Positions 9,423 through 17,478 of a DNA stretch of 64,000 nt are shown here, in pieces (the stretch's first letter is position 1; each line of letters opens with the position of its first letter). This DNA comes from Fimbriimonadaceae bacterium. Its GTDB lineage: Bacteria > Armatimonadota > Fimbriimonadia > Fimbriimonadales > Fimbriimonadaceae. The stretch is from contig JAIBBE010000001.1 of the NCBI GenBank assembly GCA_019694835.1, positions 1 through 64,000 of the forward strand, written 5' to 3'. The notes under the pieces are model-generated. The model had not been told where the DNA came from, made no database searches, and was given only the letters and a program-made list of their open reading frames with translations. Position numbers and translations under genes: made by a program.

Positions 9423-10676
9423 CTAGGGGAAGATGCCGCGCATGACCGTGGCCTCGGCGACGCGCTTGACCGCGATGATCATTGCAGCGGTCCGCATGTC
9501 GGTCTTGTGCGTCTTCATGGTGGCCTCGACCGACTGGTAGGAGTGACGCATGATGCGGGCGAGTTTGGTGTTGACCTCGTTCTCCTCCCAGAAGAAATTC
9601 TGGAGGTCCTGGACCCACTCGAAGTACGAACAGACAACGCCGCCTGCATTGGCAAGGATGTCCGGGACGACGAGGACTCCGCGGTCGCTGAACATCTGGT
9701 CGGCTTCAGGGGTGGTGGGGCCGTTGGCACCTTCAACGATCAGTTTCGCCTTGACTCGGTCCGCATTCTCCTTCGTGAGCTGAGCCGAAATGGCGCTCGG
9801 CATCAGGATGTCACAGTCCAACTCAAGCAGCCTTTCATTGTCGATGTGCTCGCAGTCCTTATATTCGCTGATCCCGCCGTCTCGTCCGGAATAACGCTCA
9901 TAAAGCTCGCGGATGGGCAGGCCATTCGGATTGTAGATGGCACCGCGTGCGTCCGAAATGCCGACGACGATCGCGCCATCCTCTTCGGACAGTCGAGCGG
10001 CAACCGATCCCACGTTGCCAAAGCCCTGGACCACCACTTTCGCCCCGTCGAAATTCATCCCGAGGGTCTTGCATGCTTCTTGGGCAGCGACCACGACCCC
10101 ACGGCCGGTCGCTTCGACGCGCCCCTCCGAGCCGCCCAATTCAATCGGCTTGCCAGTGACGACACCGGGAACCGTATAACCCATCTGCATCGAGAACGTA
10201 TCCATAATCCAGGCCATAACCTGGGGATTCGTGCCGATGTCGGGCGCCGGAATGTCGCCTCGCTCACCGATGATGATGTTGATTTCGGTGACAAACCGGC
10301 GCGTGAGCTTCTCGAGTTCGCGCTTGCTCAGCTTCTTGGTGTCGACCTTAACCGATCCTTTCGCGCCGCCGTACGGGATATTGGCGACCGCGCACTTCCA
10401 GGTCATCCACATGGAGAGCGCAGTGGTCTCTTCGACGTCGACGTCCGGATGATAGCGAATGCCACCCTTCGTGGGCCCTCGGCTCGTGTTGTGCTGAACT
10501 CGATAGCCTTCGAAACAGGCGACCTCACCGTTGTCCAGAACGACCGGAAAGTTGACGATCAACTGCCGCTTGGGTCGGGCGAGAACAGAGTGGAGTCCCT
10601 GGTCGAGATCGAGGTATTTGGCCGCAACTGCAAGCTGCTGGCGGGCCATATCTAAAACGTTGACGTGTGCACTCAT
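9423..10676 (-). CDS. gdhA: Glu/Leu/Phe/Val dehydrogenase, glutamate dehydrogenase
   Basis: 417 residues from the ATG at 10676 (MSAHVNVLDMARQQL); a 16-residue upstream extension is unlikely. An AAAGGAA stretch upstream is a weak ribosome site. The N-terminal dimerisation/catalytic domain shows PKRQLIVNFPVVLDNG, GYRVQHNTSRGPTKGGIRYHP (catalytic Lys in PTKGGIR), and KCAVANIPYGGAKG. The C-terminal Rossmann domain has VVVQGFGNVGS (~225) and ANAGGVVCSYFEW near the end. Reversible oxidative deamination of glutamate to 2-oxoglutarate with NAD(P). The short hexameric class fits the length. A 412-residue antisense frame lies over it and is a shadow. Confidence 0.95.
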   Translation of the reverse strand: MSAHVNVLDMARQQLAVAAKYLDLDQGLHSVLARPKRQLIVNFPVVLDNGEVACFEGYRVQHNTSRGPTKGGIRYHPDVDVEETTALSMWMTWKCAVANIPYGGAKGSVKVDTKKLSKRELEKLTRRFVTEINIIIGERGDIPAPDIGTNPQVMAWIMDTFSMQMGYTVPGVVTGKPIELGGSEGRVEATGRGVVVAAQEACKTLGMNFDGAKVVVQGFGNVGSVAARLSEEDGAIVVGISDARGAIYNPNGLPIRELYERYSGRDGGISEYKDCEHIDNERLLELDCDILMPSAISAQLTKENADRVKAKLIVEGANGPTTPEADQMFSDRGVLVVPDILANAGGVVCSYFEWVQDLQNFFWEENEVNTKLARIMRHSYQSVEATMKTHKTDMRTAAMIIAVKRVAEATVMRGIFP

Positions 10677-10847
10677 CGGGTTATTTGCGCGTTCCTTTTC
10701 GGGTTTGCGGGCGCAAACGAGCACACGGATGAGGCGGTCGTCTGCGACAGCGGCGGCGACTCCATCGTCACCGATCTAATTGTATCCCGAGCGCATCCAA
10801 TTCGGCCCGGCGCACTCCCGAGGGAACTGATCAGCGGGCGATGACGT

Positions 10848-10853
10848 TATAAT
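10848..10853 (+). promoter_or_regulatory. Probable -10 box of the Mn-riboswitch operon
   Basis: A perfect TATAAT hexamer stands just ahead of the riboswitch aptamer. The -35 position is poor (no TTGACA-like hexamer at 16-18 bp). Placement directly before the aptamer supports use as the promoter of the htpX-terC operon. Confidence 0.6.
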
Positions 10854-10857
10854 GGGT

Positions 10858-10957
10858 AATCCCGTGAAGGGGAGTAGCGCCTGCGAGTGCAGGGGTCGAA
10901 GTCGTCAGGACGCCGAAAGGCCGGCTCGACCAGAATTGCGAGACCTTCACCGCTCAC
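10858..10957 (+). promoter_or_regulatory. Manganese riboswitch (yybP-ykoY family)
   Basis: The leader contains the family's hallmark segments in order: GGGGAGTAGC (10869-10878), a short hairpin, GTCGTCAGGACGCC, GGCCGGCTCGAC and GCGAGACCTTCACC. P1 can be drawn exactly: GTGAAGG (10864-10870) pairs with CCTTCAC (10944-10950). The 3' strand of P1 is also the 5' stem of the terminator that follows, so aptamer folding and termination exclude each other. Metal-bound aptamer should keep the terminator open and switch expression on. The family is known to sense Mn2+ and to sit before TerC/Alx-type genes, and a terC gene is third in this operon. The call rests on pattern recognition, not a covariance search. 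Confidence 0.88.
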
Positions 10958-10983
10958 CAGCGGTGAAGGTCTCGCCTTTTTTT
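10938..10983 (+). terminator. Riboswitch-controlled intrinsic terminator
   Basis: A perfect 17-bp stem (10938-10954 with 10959-10975) with a CACC loop is followed by CTTTTTTT. It overlaps the 3' side of the Mn aptamer P1, forming the expression platform for the genes from 11009 on. Confidence 0.92.
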
Positions 10984-11008
10984 CGCGTGGATTGAATCAC
11001 GAAGACAA

Positions 11009-11860
11009 ATGAACACACTCAAAACTGGATTGCTGATGGCTGCGCTGACCGCGCTGTTCATCGTTTGCGGACACTTGCTCGGCGGCTCCATTGGGGTCGT
11101 CATTGCGGTTGCCCTTGCGCTCGTCATGAACATCGGCGCCTTTTGGTTCAGCGACAAACTCGTCCTCAAGATGACCCGGGCCCAGCCGGTCACACCTGAA
11201 CAGGCACCCGACTTGTACGCAATGACGGCTCGCCTCGCAGAGCGGGCCGACATCCCGATGCCGCGCCTCTACATCGTGCCGGATCCTTCGCCTAACGCAT
11301 TCGCGACCGGGCGAAGCCCCAAGCACGGCGTTGTGGCGGTGAACGAGGGCTTGCTGCGGATGCTGAATCGGGATGAGGTCGAGGGCGTGATCGCCCACGA
11401 AATCGCCCATATCAAACATCGCGACACCTTGACCAGTGCGATTGTCGCAACTGTTGCCGGCGCGATTTCGGGCATCGCGAACATCGCCCAGTTCGCCGCT
11501 ATCTTCGGAATTGGCGGGGGTGGCGATGATGAGTCGCCCAACCCGCTCGCGTTGCTGCTGATGGCGATCGTTGCGCCCTTGGCGGCGATGATTATCCAGT
11601 TCGCGGTCTCGCGCTCTCGCGAATATGCGGCTGATCGCACCGCGGCCGAACTCGTCGGGTCACCTCGGGGGCTTCAAAACGCCTTGTGGAAATTGCACAA
11701 CGGGGTCGAAGCAATTCCCGGCCACACCTCGCCCGCAATGGCGCAGATGTGCATCGTGAATCCGCTTCACGGCGGGGCGATTTTGAGTCTGTTCTCGACC
11801 CACCCGCCGGTCGAGAAGCGCATTGAGAAGTTGGCTGAGCTCGAAAGGCAAGTCGCTTAA
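11009..11860 (+). CDS. htpX: M48 zinc metalloprotease HtpX
   Basis: 283 residues. Two N-terminal membrane helices (LLMAALTALFIVCGHLLGG; GVVIAVALALVMNIGAFWF) precede the protease domain. The zinc motif HEIAHIKHRD lies at ~131-140, and the downstream ligand Glu is in SRSREYAADRTAA (~210). Two further membrane helices lie between them. HtpX is an inner-membrane protease that removes misfolded membrane proteins. It is the first gene after the manganese riboswitch and terminator, so its expression should rise with metal. The zinc-ribbon and TerC genes follow in the same direction with short gaps. The family is zinc-dependent, and its presence in a Mn-responsive operon is notable. Confidence 0.94.
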   Translation: MNTLKTGLLMAALTALFIVCGHLLGGSIGVVIAVALALVMNIGAFWFSDKLVLKMTRAQPVTPEQAPDLYAMTARLAERADIPMPRLYIVPDPSPNAFATGRSPKHGVVAVNEGLLRMLNRDEVEGVIAHEIAHIKHRDTLTSAIVATVAGAISGIANIAQFAAIFGIGGGGDDESPNPLALLLMAIVAPLAAMIIQFAVSRSREYAADRTAAELVGSPRGLQNALWKLHNGVEAIPGHTSPAMAQMCIVNPLHGGAILSLFSTHPPVEKRIEKLAELERQVA

Positions 11861-11885
11861 ACCCATACGGAAGGAGAACTGACCC

Positions 11886-12191
11886 ATGCTTTGTCCACGC
11901 AACTGCCCAACCCCGCTCGTCATCACCGACCGGAGCGGGGTCGAGATCGACTACTGCCCAACCTGTCGAGGCGTCTGGCTCGACCGGGGCGAACTCGACA
12001 AGATCATCGAGCGCGCGGCTGCCTTCGCTAGAACGCCTTCCGGTCCTCGGGAGCCCGCAATTCCCAACACGCCGTCTGAGGTCTATCGACACGAAGATCG
12101 CCGGTTCGACTACGACGATGATGATGATCGACGATATGGTCGGCGGAAGAAGAAAGGTGGCTTTCTTGGCGACCTGTTCGACTTCGACTAA
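11886..12191 (+). CDS. TFIIB-type zinc-ribbon protein
   Basis: 101 residues, starting 25 bp after htpX behind AAGGAGAA. The first ~40 residues form a zf-TFIIB module: CPRNC...LVITDRSGVEIDYCPTCRGVWLDRGELDKI, with two Cys pairs and the WLDRGEL tail typical of the family. The rest is low-complexity, with an Asp run (DYDDDDD) and a basic RRKKKGGFLGDLFDFD tail. Function of this family is unknown; similar small proteins often accompany membrane proteases and stress genes. Co-transcribed with htpX and probably under the Mn riboswitch. Confidence 0.85.
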   Translation: MLCPRNCPTPLVITDRSGVEIDYCPTCRGVWLDRGELDKIIERAAAFARTPSGPREPAIPNTPSEVYRHEDRRFDYDDDDDRRYGRRKKKGGFLGDLFDFD

Positions 12192-12215
12192 CTCACGATA
12201 CCTTTACCCCGTCGT

Positions 12216-12301
12216 AACCTATGCCTCCATCCTCCCACGGATGGAGGCTCCCCTTCACAACCTATGCCTCCATCCTCCCACGGATGGAGGCTCCCCTTCA
12301 C
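12216..12301. repeat. Two exact 43-bp tandem copies of a hairpin repeat
   Basis: Copies at 12216-12258 and 12259-12301 are identical. Each holds a 10-bp stem (GCCTCCATCC / GGATGGAGGC) with a TCCCAC loop. A third, diverged copy lies at 16978-17010. The pair separates the zinc-ribbon gene from terC and could act as mRNA stability or processing structures. No U-tract follows, so they are not classical terminators. Confidence 0.88.
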
Positions 12302-12313
12302 ACCTAATTTACT

Positions 12314-13333
12314 ATGACCATCTACGGAATACCTATTTGGATTTGGGGTGCTTTCCTCACCTTCGTCATTGCTATGCTTGCCCTTGACCTTGGCGTCTTC
12401 CACCGAAAGGCACATGTGGTCAAAGTCAAGGAATCGCTGATCTGGACGGCCATCTGGATTGGCATCGCATTCTTATTCAATGCCGTCCTATGGATTTTCT
12501 GGGATAAGATTCAGCCGACAAGCACCTACACACCGGACCAAGCCGGGATGGCGTTCCTCGCCGGATATTTGGTTGAGAAAGCGCTGAGCATCGATAACAT
12601 CTTCGTTATTCTGATGATCTTCGCGTATTTTCAGATCCCAGAGAAGTACCAGCATCGAGTGCTCTTCTGGGGAATCATTGGCGCGCTCGCCTTCCGTGGG
12701 TTGTTCATTGTCCTCGGTGCCGAAATGGTCAAGCGATTTGCTTGGACCAATCTGCTCTTTGGGGGCTTTCTCATCCTCACCGGCATCAAGATGGTGGTCG
12801 TCAAGGATAAGGAAATCGATCCCGAAAAGAATCCAATCATCCGCTTGTGTCGGCGGATTTTCCCGCTAACTTCCGAGTTCGACGGGCAGAAATTTTGGAC
12901 CCGGATCAATGGTAAGAAGCTAGCAACCCCTCTCTTTCTCGCGCTGATCTTCGTTGAAATCACGGACATCATTTTCGCGGTCGATTCGATCCCCGCGATC
13001 TTTGCGATCACCAAGGAGCCGTTCATTGTGTTTACGTCCAATGTGTTTGCCATCCTTGGCTTGCGGTCACTGTACTTTGCCATCTCAGGACTGGTCGGTT
13101 TCTTCCGGTATCTCAGCTACGGATTAGCTTCCATTTTGGTCTTTGTCGGCGGCAAAATGGGTTACACCTACCTGGTTCACCACACCACCGACCCTGAGTA
13201 CAAGTTCCCCGTCGGAGTTTCCTTGGGAATCATTGCCGGCTTACTGACCCTTTCCATTCTCGCGTCGATATGGATTAAGAAACCAGAAGAAGAAAAGGCT
13301 ACTGCCGACGAAACAGCGGTGCCCGCAACGTAG
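12314..13333 (+). CDS. terC: TerC/Alx family membrane protein, probable Mn2+ exporter
   Basis: 339 residues, nine or so membrane helices. The family hallmarks are present: LALDLGVFHR at the first helix, a long segment GYLVEKALSIDNIFVILMIFAYFQIP (~74-99, acidic/polar residues in membrane), FVEITDIIFAVDSIPAIFAIT (~216-236) and FAILGLRSLYFA. TerC/Alx proteins are now linked to manganese export and to folding of secreted metal proteins. The yybP-ykoY riboswitch upstream of the operon supports the manganese role. It ends 1 bp before the stop of the convergent cysteine-synthase-like gene. Confidence 0.93.
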   Translation: MTIYGIPIWIWGAFLTFVIAMLALDLGVFHRKAHVVKVKESLIWTAIWIGIAFLFNAVLWIFWDKIQPTSTYTPDQAGMAFLAGYLVEKALSIDNIFVILMIFAYFQIPEKYQHRVLFWGIIGALAFRGLFIVLGAEMVKRFAWTNLLFGGFLILTGIKMVVVKDKEIDPEKNPIIRLCRRIFPLTSEFDGQKFWTRINGKKLATPLFLALIFVEITDIIFAVDSIPAIFAITKEPFIVFTSNVFAILGLRSLYFAISGLVGFFRYLSYGLASILVFVGGKMGYTYLVHHTTDPEYKFPVGVSLGIIAGLLTLSILASIWIKKPEEEKATADETAVPAT

Positions 13334-13334
13334 A

Positions 13335-14297
13335 TCAGTGAGTAAGCATCTCCGCCTTCCGGGTCGCACAAATTCCTTCAAAAATGCAGCGACCCGGTTC
13401 GGCGGCACATAGGCCATGGCTTTCGTACTTCTCGTAACCATCCGCGAACACCGTTGCTACAACATCGAACTCCTCTTGGAGTCGCTTTGCGGCAACGAAG
13501 TTGGCTCCGGACGAGATGCCGACGCACAATCCGTGTTCTTCTCTTAGCGTCTCGGCACCTCGAATAGCCTCTGCGCTGCTCACGACGATCACCCGTCCAA
13601 TCATGGGGTGCAGGCCACCTTGACCGTCGGACGCAATGGCAGGAATGAAGCCGTCGCCGATGCCAAAGATCGCATGGGGACCGGGTTCCCCGCCAGACAT
13701 CACCGCCGATTCGGCAGGCTCTACCGCCGCGATCAGGGTGTCCTGGTTTGCTTCGCGCAAAGCCTCTCCAACTCCGATGAGAGTCCCGCCCGTCCCGACG
13801 CCAGCCACAAAGGCATTGATAGGACGACCGGCTTGCGACAGCAACTCTTTACCGGTGGTCTCGCGATGGCAGGCGGTATTGAGCGGATTCGAGAACTGAT
13901 CGGGGTTAAACCAGCCCCGCTCCTCAGCCAAGCGATCGCGGATCGCCGCCGCCTCTGCAAAGCTGCCTTCGACTGAACACAAGACCAGTTCCGCTCCAAG
14001 CGATCGAATCCGCTCCTTGCGCTCCTCGGTCATGTTCTCCGGCATGACGATGGTCACCGGATGCCCGAACTCGCGCCCGAAAAACGCCATCGCGATTCCC
14101 GTGTTCCCGCTCGTCGCCTCCACGATCGGCTGACCCTCCTTGAGGAGGCCGAGCCGTCGCGATTCCTGAAGAATCGCCACGGCAATCCGGTCTTTTACGC
14201 TGCCGGTACGGTTGACGCACTCAAGCTTAACCAGTACCCCAGCAACATCGAGGAGCGGGGTATTGCCGACGCCTTGGGTTAGAGGAAAGGTGCCCAT
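13335..14297 (-). CDS. Cysteine synthase family PLP enzyme
   Basis: 320 residues from the ATG at 14297 (MGTFPLTQGVGNTPLLD), preceded by TAGGA. A GTG at 14321 with GGGAGG 8 bp upstream is a real alternative. PLP-lysine motif NRTGSVKDRIA (~29), substrate loop EATSGNTGIAMA (~57), phosphate-binding GVGTGGTLIGVG (~165) and GISSGAN near the C-terminus place it in the CysK/CysM/CBS family. Likely reaction: O-acetylserine (or a related activated serine) plus sulfide to cysteine. The C-terminal 25 residues hold three Cys (HGLCAAEPGRCIFEGICATRK), not typical of CysK. It is convergent with terC. The exact acyl donor cannot be decided from the sequence. Confidence 0.88.
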   Translation of the reverse strand: MGTFPLTQGVGNTPLLDVAGVLVKLECVNRTGSVKDRIAVAILQESRRLGLLKEGQPIVEATSGNTGIAMAFFGREFGHPVTIVMPENMTEERKERIRSLGAELVLCSVEGSFAEAAAIRDRLAEERGWFNPDQFSNPLNTACHRETTGKELLSQAGRPINAFVAGVGTGGTLIGVGEALREANQDTLIAAVEPAESAVMSGGEPGPHAIFGIGDGFIPAIASDGQGGLHPMIGRVIVVSSAEAIRGAETLREEHGLCVGISSGANFVAAKRLQEEFDVVATVFADGYEKYESHGLCAAEPGRCIFEGICATRKAEMLTH

Positions 14298-14355
14298 TGT
14301 CCTATAGGCTATTTTGGGCACGACCAAGACCTCCCTCGAGTCACCATTTACTACT

Positions 14356-14841
14356 TCATCGCTCTACGCGAATGTTGAGATAGTCGAAGTGCATGGACCC
14401 GGGGAGGATCGAGTCCACCTTCACCCGGATTTTGCCACCGTTGCCGACAAAGTCCGAAGCGTGGTCGGTAACGGCCGTCGTTGCGTATCCAAACGTGTCG
14501 GTCGGAAAGGGCAGTGTTCGAACGCTCTGCCAACGATTCGTTGTGACATTAAACATCGAAAGCAATGCGATTCCGCGCACCTTCTTTGCCCGAATCGTGA
14601 CATACACCGATCCCACCTGGGCTTTGGGAATGCGCGTACCGGCTAGTACCGACCACGCGAAGTTCGAAAAGATTCCAGTGATCCGAAACGAGTCGCCATC
14701 AGCGCGACTCAGCTTGCCCAGTGTTGCAGAAGGTGCAGAACCTCTATCGATGGACAAACTGCCGAGCGTTGCGTTCTCGGCATGAGCGCCGAGAGCTGTC
14801 AGAGCCATTCCGACGATGGCAAAGGTCTTAAGTGTTTTCAT
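14356..14841 (-). CDS. Secreted hypothetical protein
   Basis: 161 residues from ATG at 14841 (MKTLKTFAIVGMALTALGAHA), behind AGGA about 8 bp upstream. A clear Sec signal peptide is cut after AHA. The mature part is beta-rich with no Cys and motifs such as GSVYVTIRAKK and GGKIRVKVDSILPG, suggesting a small jelly-roll or Ig-like exported domain. I do not recognise the family. The next gene downstream on the same strand is the cysteine-synthase-like gene, 58 bp away. Confidence 0.65.
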   Translation of the reverse strand: MKTLKTFAIVGMALTALGAHAENATLGSLSIDRGSAPSATLGKLSRADGDSFRITGIFSNFAWSVLAGTRIPKAQVGSVYVTIRAKKVRGIALLSMFNVTTNRWQSVRTLPFPTDTFGYATTAVTDHASDFVGNGGKIRVKVDSILPGSMHFDYLNIRVER

Positions 14842-15177
14842 AGTCAAATCCTGAAATTCGCGTGATCGCGATAGTGAATTGACTTATGCGCTGGAAATGC
14901 TGACGACGCAAAGGGCCTGGAGTCTCATATCGAACGACAGGTGCATTTCGGCGGAGATACGCTTTCTCCGTCCAAACCGGCACAAGTGGGCAAGTAGATA
15001 GATCTACCCGTACTGCAGGCATCCGGGGCGACTCAGATGGATTGGTGAAGGGAACCAGCAAAGCACCACGGAGCCTCGCTGACGAAAAGACATCCTCTGC
15101 GCCTTCTGCCCTGATCACTGAGATACTACTCCGCTAAGGACAGAACGAAGAACCACAAGTCGTGGGTAACCTTAGCC
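14842..15177. other. Intergenic region without a recognisable gene
   Basis: About 335 bp between two divergent small hypothetical genes. A 96-residue open frame on the minus strand (14828-15118) has no ribosome site, overlaps the signal-peptide gene and looks random. I see no clear promoter hexamers, tRNA or hairpin; it presumably holds the two divergent promoters. Confidence 0.5.
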
Positions 15178-15534
15178 ATGCCTACTCCGGCCAAGATCCT
15201 TATGGCTCTGGGAGCCTTGATCCTGGTCAGTTGCAGTGGGTTTGTGGGCTTCCTTTTCGTCAACGAAGCCCGCTATCAGCAGGAACGCCAGATGTTGCTC
15301 ACCGCAGCCAGTACGGCAGAAGGGATGAATGCTCCCGATGCCGAGCGTACGCTTCGCGCGATGAAGGAATTTACAGACTGCGAAATCATTCGAAGTGCCG
15401 ACGCGATTGTTGTTATCAGCCGCCACCAATACGGCTTCATTGGGACCTTCGGGGTTCCGGCTGTTGAGCTGAAGTTTGACTCGAAGGGCGTGGTAACCGA
15501 TGTACGGCTTATTGAGCGCGGAGGCGGACTTTAG
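15178..15534 (+). CDS. Small membrane-anchored hypothetical protein
   Basis: 118 residues. One N-terminal hydrophobic segment (ILMALGALILVSCSGFVGFLFV), containing a lipobox-like VSCS, is followed by a soluble part with an extended strand pattern (AIVVISRHQYGFIGTFGVPAVELKFD). It could be a signal anchor or a lipoprotein. No known family recognised. It is convergent with mdh, 74 bp away. Coding potential looks real (single clean frame, sensible composition), but there is no strong ribosome site before the ATG. Confidence 0.6.
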   Translation: MPTPAKILMALGALILVSCSGFVGFLFVNEARYQQERQMLLTAASTAEGMNAPDAERTLRAMKEFTDCEIIRSADAIVVISRHQYGFIGTFGVPAVELKFDSKGVVTDVRLIERGGGL

Positions 15535-15608
15535 CAGACTAAAACTCGGCCCAAGAGAACTCCCCTCGCTGAGCCAGCATGGGGGAGTTCTGATGCAGGT
15601 AAGGAATG

Positions 15609-16532
15609 TTACTGAATCTGCGCGTAGTGATCCTTCAGCGCAGCAGCCGACTTCAGAAGCCCTTCCTTCTCCGAATCGGATACCGCCGGCTCCAAGATCT
15701 CGACGACGCCTCGGCGACCAACCTTCGTCGGAAGCGAAAGCGAAATGTCGCTGATGCCGAGTTTGCCCTTCTGCACGGCGCTGACCGGCAGGATCTGGCC
15801 GTTGTCGAGCGCCATCGCTTCCACCACGACCTTGATCGACACTCCAACCGCGCGGCCGGCGCCACCCTTGAGGCGGATGACCTCGGCTCCTGACTTCTTC
15901 GTGAAGTCGAAGATGCCATCGGCTTCGGCCTGATTGAAACCGGGCAACGAAGCAACGGGGACACCCGCGACCGTCGCGGATGACCAAATCGGCACCATCG
16001 TGTCGCCGTGCTCACCGAGAATCAGAGCCTTTACGTCCGTCGCGCCGACCTTGTAGCGATCGGCCAGCAGAGACCGGAAGCGGCAGGTGTCGAGCACGGT
16101 ACCAAGGCCAATGACCTGCGACTCCGGCAAGAGGCCGCTCTTCGCGGCAATATGAGTTAGGATATCGACCGGGTTGGAAACCACCAGAATCGTCGCCCCG
16201 TCGGCCAGTTTCACGCCCTTCAGGCTGTCCAGAATCTGGTTGAACAGTCCCACGTTGCGGGCCGTGAGTTCGAGGCGGCTTTCGTCCGGCTTGCGGCGGA
16301 GTCCGGCAGTGATGACCACACAATCGCTGCCCGTGACGACATCGTAATCGCCGCTCGTGATGACTTGGCTCGAAGTGAGCGCGGAGCCGTGGCGCAGGTC
16401 AAGGGCCTCGCCTGCGGCCATATCGGCGTTCGCGTCAACGAGAGCGATCTGGTTGACGATGCCCCCCAGTTGGAGAGCGTAGGCGGCATCGGACCCGACC
16501 CGGCCTCCTCCCCCAATGATGCTGACTTTCAT
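15609..16532 (-). CDS. mdh: Malate dehydrogenase (LDH-like type)
   Basis: 307 residues with AAGGAG upstream of the ATG. Rossmann start KVSIIGGGGRVGSDAAYAL, then the active-site loop AGLRRKPDESR (~76), where Arg-Arg in place of Gln marks malate rather than lactate specificity. SNPVDILTHI (~119), VLDTCRFR (~146) and catalytic His in GEHGDTMVP (~173) complete the set. Converts malate and oxaloacetate with NAD in the TCA cycle. VLDTCRFR carries a Cys where Ala or Ser is usual, and DESR replaces the common GMSR/GMTR, both mild deviations. It stands alone as a transcription unit between small hypothetical genes. Confidence 0.92.
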   Translation of the reverse strand: MKVSIIGGGGRVGSDAAYALQLGGIVNQIALVDANADMAAGEALDLRHGSALTSSQVITSGDYDVVTGSDCVVITAGLRRKPDESRLELTARNVGLFNQILDSLKGVKLADGATILVVSNPVDILTHIAAKSGLLPESQVIGLGTVLDTCRFRSLLADRYKVGATDVKALILGEHGDTMVPIWSSATVAGVPVASLPGFNQAEADGIFDFTKKSGAEVIRLKGGAGRAVGVSIKVVVEAMALDNGQILPVSAVQKGKLGISDISLSLPTKVGRRGVVEILEPAVSDSEKEGLLKSAAALKDHYAQIQ

Positions 16533-16693
16533 GGAATTCTATTCTCCTTAGATTCGGATTGCCGGGAGAAAAGGGTACCCGCCAACCTCCCGTTCCGACC
16601 GATGCGCACAGCGCCCAGACGGAGTGGACTTCCTCCGCGCGCCTAAATCCAGACCCGACCCGTCCCTTCCTTCGTGGAGGCACGGACGCTTAC

Positions 16694-16966
16694 ATGGCAA
16701 CGCTAGACGGAGAACTCTGGAGATTCAACCTGTGCAAGGTCGTGGTGGTGGATGTCTCGGATGACTACCAATCCCTCGGACCGCCGCTCCCCTCAGACTG
16801 CTACCCGATCTTGGCCGAAATGTGGGTTCCAAGCTACGGGCTGCAAACAACCCTTCCCTTCTCCCACTTGGTGCAGGGCTACCTCTACGATTGGCACGAA
16901 TCACCGGGGGACGATGGTGCCCACTGGACCGTAGGTGTGGTTCGCTCCGATCTCGACTTGCCATAA
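16694..16966 (+). CDS. Hypothetical protein
   Basis: 90 residues from the ATG at 16694 (MATLDGELWRFNLCKVVVVDV). The open frame extends upstream to 16559, but that part is basic/Pro-rich and lies over the mdh promoter. GGAGG is present but 14 bp from the ATG, so the start is uncertain. The composition (WVPSYGLQTTLPFSHLVQGYLYDWHESPGDDGAHW) looks like a real small soluble protein, but I recognise no family. It is followed after ~10 bp by a hairpin repeat. Confidence 0.5.
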   Translation: MATLDGELWRFNLCKVVVVDVSDDYQSLGPPLPSDCYPILAEMWVPSYGLQTTLPFSHLVQGYLYDWHESPGDDGAHWTVGVVRSDLDLP

Positions 16967-16977
16967 ATTCTTTGCCT

Positions 16978-17010
16978 ACCTATGCCTCCATCCTCCCACC
17001 GATGGAGGCT
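16978..17010. repeat. Third, diverged copy of the GCCTCCATC hairpin repeat
   Basis: acctatgcctccatcctccc followed by accgatggaggct; same family as the tandem pair at 12216-12301, with a shortened 9-bp stem. It lies just after a small hypothetical gene and may serve as its 3' mRNA structure. Confidence 0.8.
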
Positions 17011-17055
17011 ACCGAGGGAATGGCGGATTGGCACTGATCTTGCTGCCTGTTGGGC

Positions 17056-17379
17056 ATGCGCAAGAACAGAGGCTTTACTGTCGTTGAGTTCATGATCGTC
17101 GTGATCGTGATTGGGATTCTCCTCGGGATCGCCGCCCCTCAGTTCGTCAAGGCCCGAGAGGCTAGCCGGTTCCGAGCGTGCGCAAGCGGCACCCGAATGC
17201 TCGAGTCGGCCAAAGCGCAGTGGGCGATCGAGCAGGGCAAGGACGAAAACGCGACGCCATCGGCCGCCGACCTCGCCCCATTCCTCAAGGTGTGGCCGGA
17301 ATGCCCAAGCGGCGGAAGCTATGCCCTCGGAAAAGTCGGTGAAGGCACCTCCTGCTCCGTCCCGGCCCATGCGTTTTGA
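17056..17379 (+). CDS. Type IV prepilin / pseudopilin-like protein
   Basis: 107 residues from the ATG at 17056; a TTG two codons upstream is an alternative. A short basic leader MRKNRG is followed by the prepilin peptidase site and hydrophobic helix G/FTVVEFMIVVIVIGILLGIAAPQF, with the required Glu at +5 and the phenylalanine at +1. The rest is a small globular head with three Cys (RACASG, PECPSG, TSCSVP). It belongs to the GspG/PilA-like class widespread in Armatimonadota and Planctomycetota, often as many orphan copies. No assembly genes are near. Likely exported and processed by a prepilin peptidase encoded elsewhere. Confidence 0.88.
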   Translation: MRKNRGFTVVEFMIVVIVIGILLGIAAPQFVKAREASRFRACASGTRMLESAKAQWAIEQGKDENATPSAADLAPFLKVWPECPSGGSYALGKVGEGTSCSVPAHAF

Positions 17380-17426
17380 GGTCCCGCTTCGACCTCAATG
17401 AGGGGAAATGACCCTCCTCGATGTGC

Positions 17427-17432
17427 TAGAAT
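17427..17432 (+). promoter_or_regulatory. Candidate -10 box (TAGAAT) of the nusA operon
   Basis: TAGAAT lies 26 bp before the leader hairpin and 70 bp before nusA. No good -35 partner is seen, so it is only a candidate. Confidence 0.35.
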
Positions 17433-17452
17433 AGAGCTAATCAGACGCGAAG

Positions 17453-17478
17453 AAAAGGCGGCTTGAAGCCGCCTTTTT
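17453..17478 (+). terminator. Terminator-like hairpin in the nusA leader
   Basis: An 11-bp perfect stem (AAAAGGCGGCT / AGCCGCCTTTT) with a TGA loop sits 25 bp upstream of nusA. It could end transcription from the prepilin gene. Because it also lies downstream of the TAGAAT candidate promoter, it could instead be an attenuator read by NusA itself. The U-run is short and partly in the stem. Confidence 0.7.

Noticed and set aside
9417..10655. 412-residue plus-strand open frame over gdhA
   Set aside because: Mirror frame of a strongly conserved minus-strand gene in GC-rich DNA; no family motifs.
14828..15118. 96-residue minus-strand frame between small hypothetical genes
   Set aside because: No ribosome site, overlaps a signal-peptide gene and has random composition.
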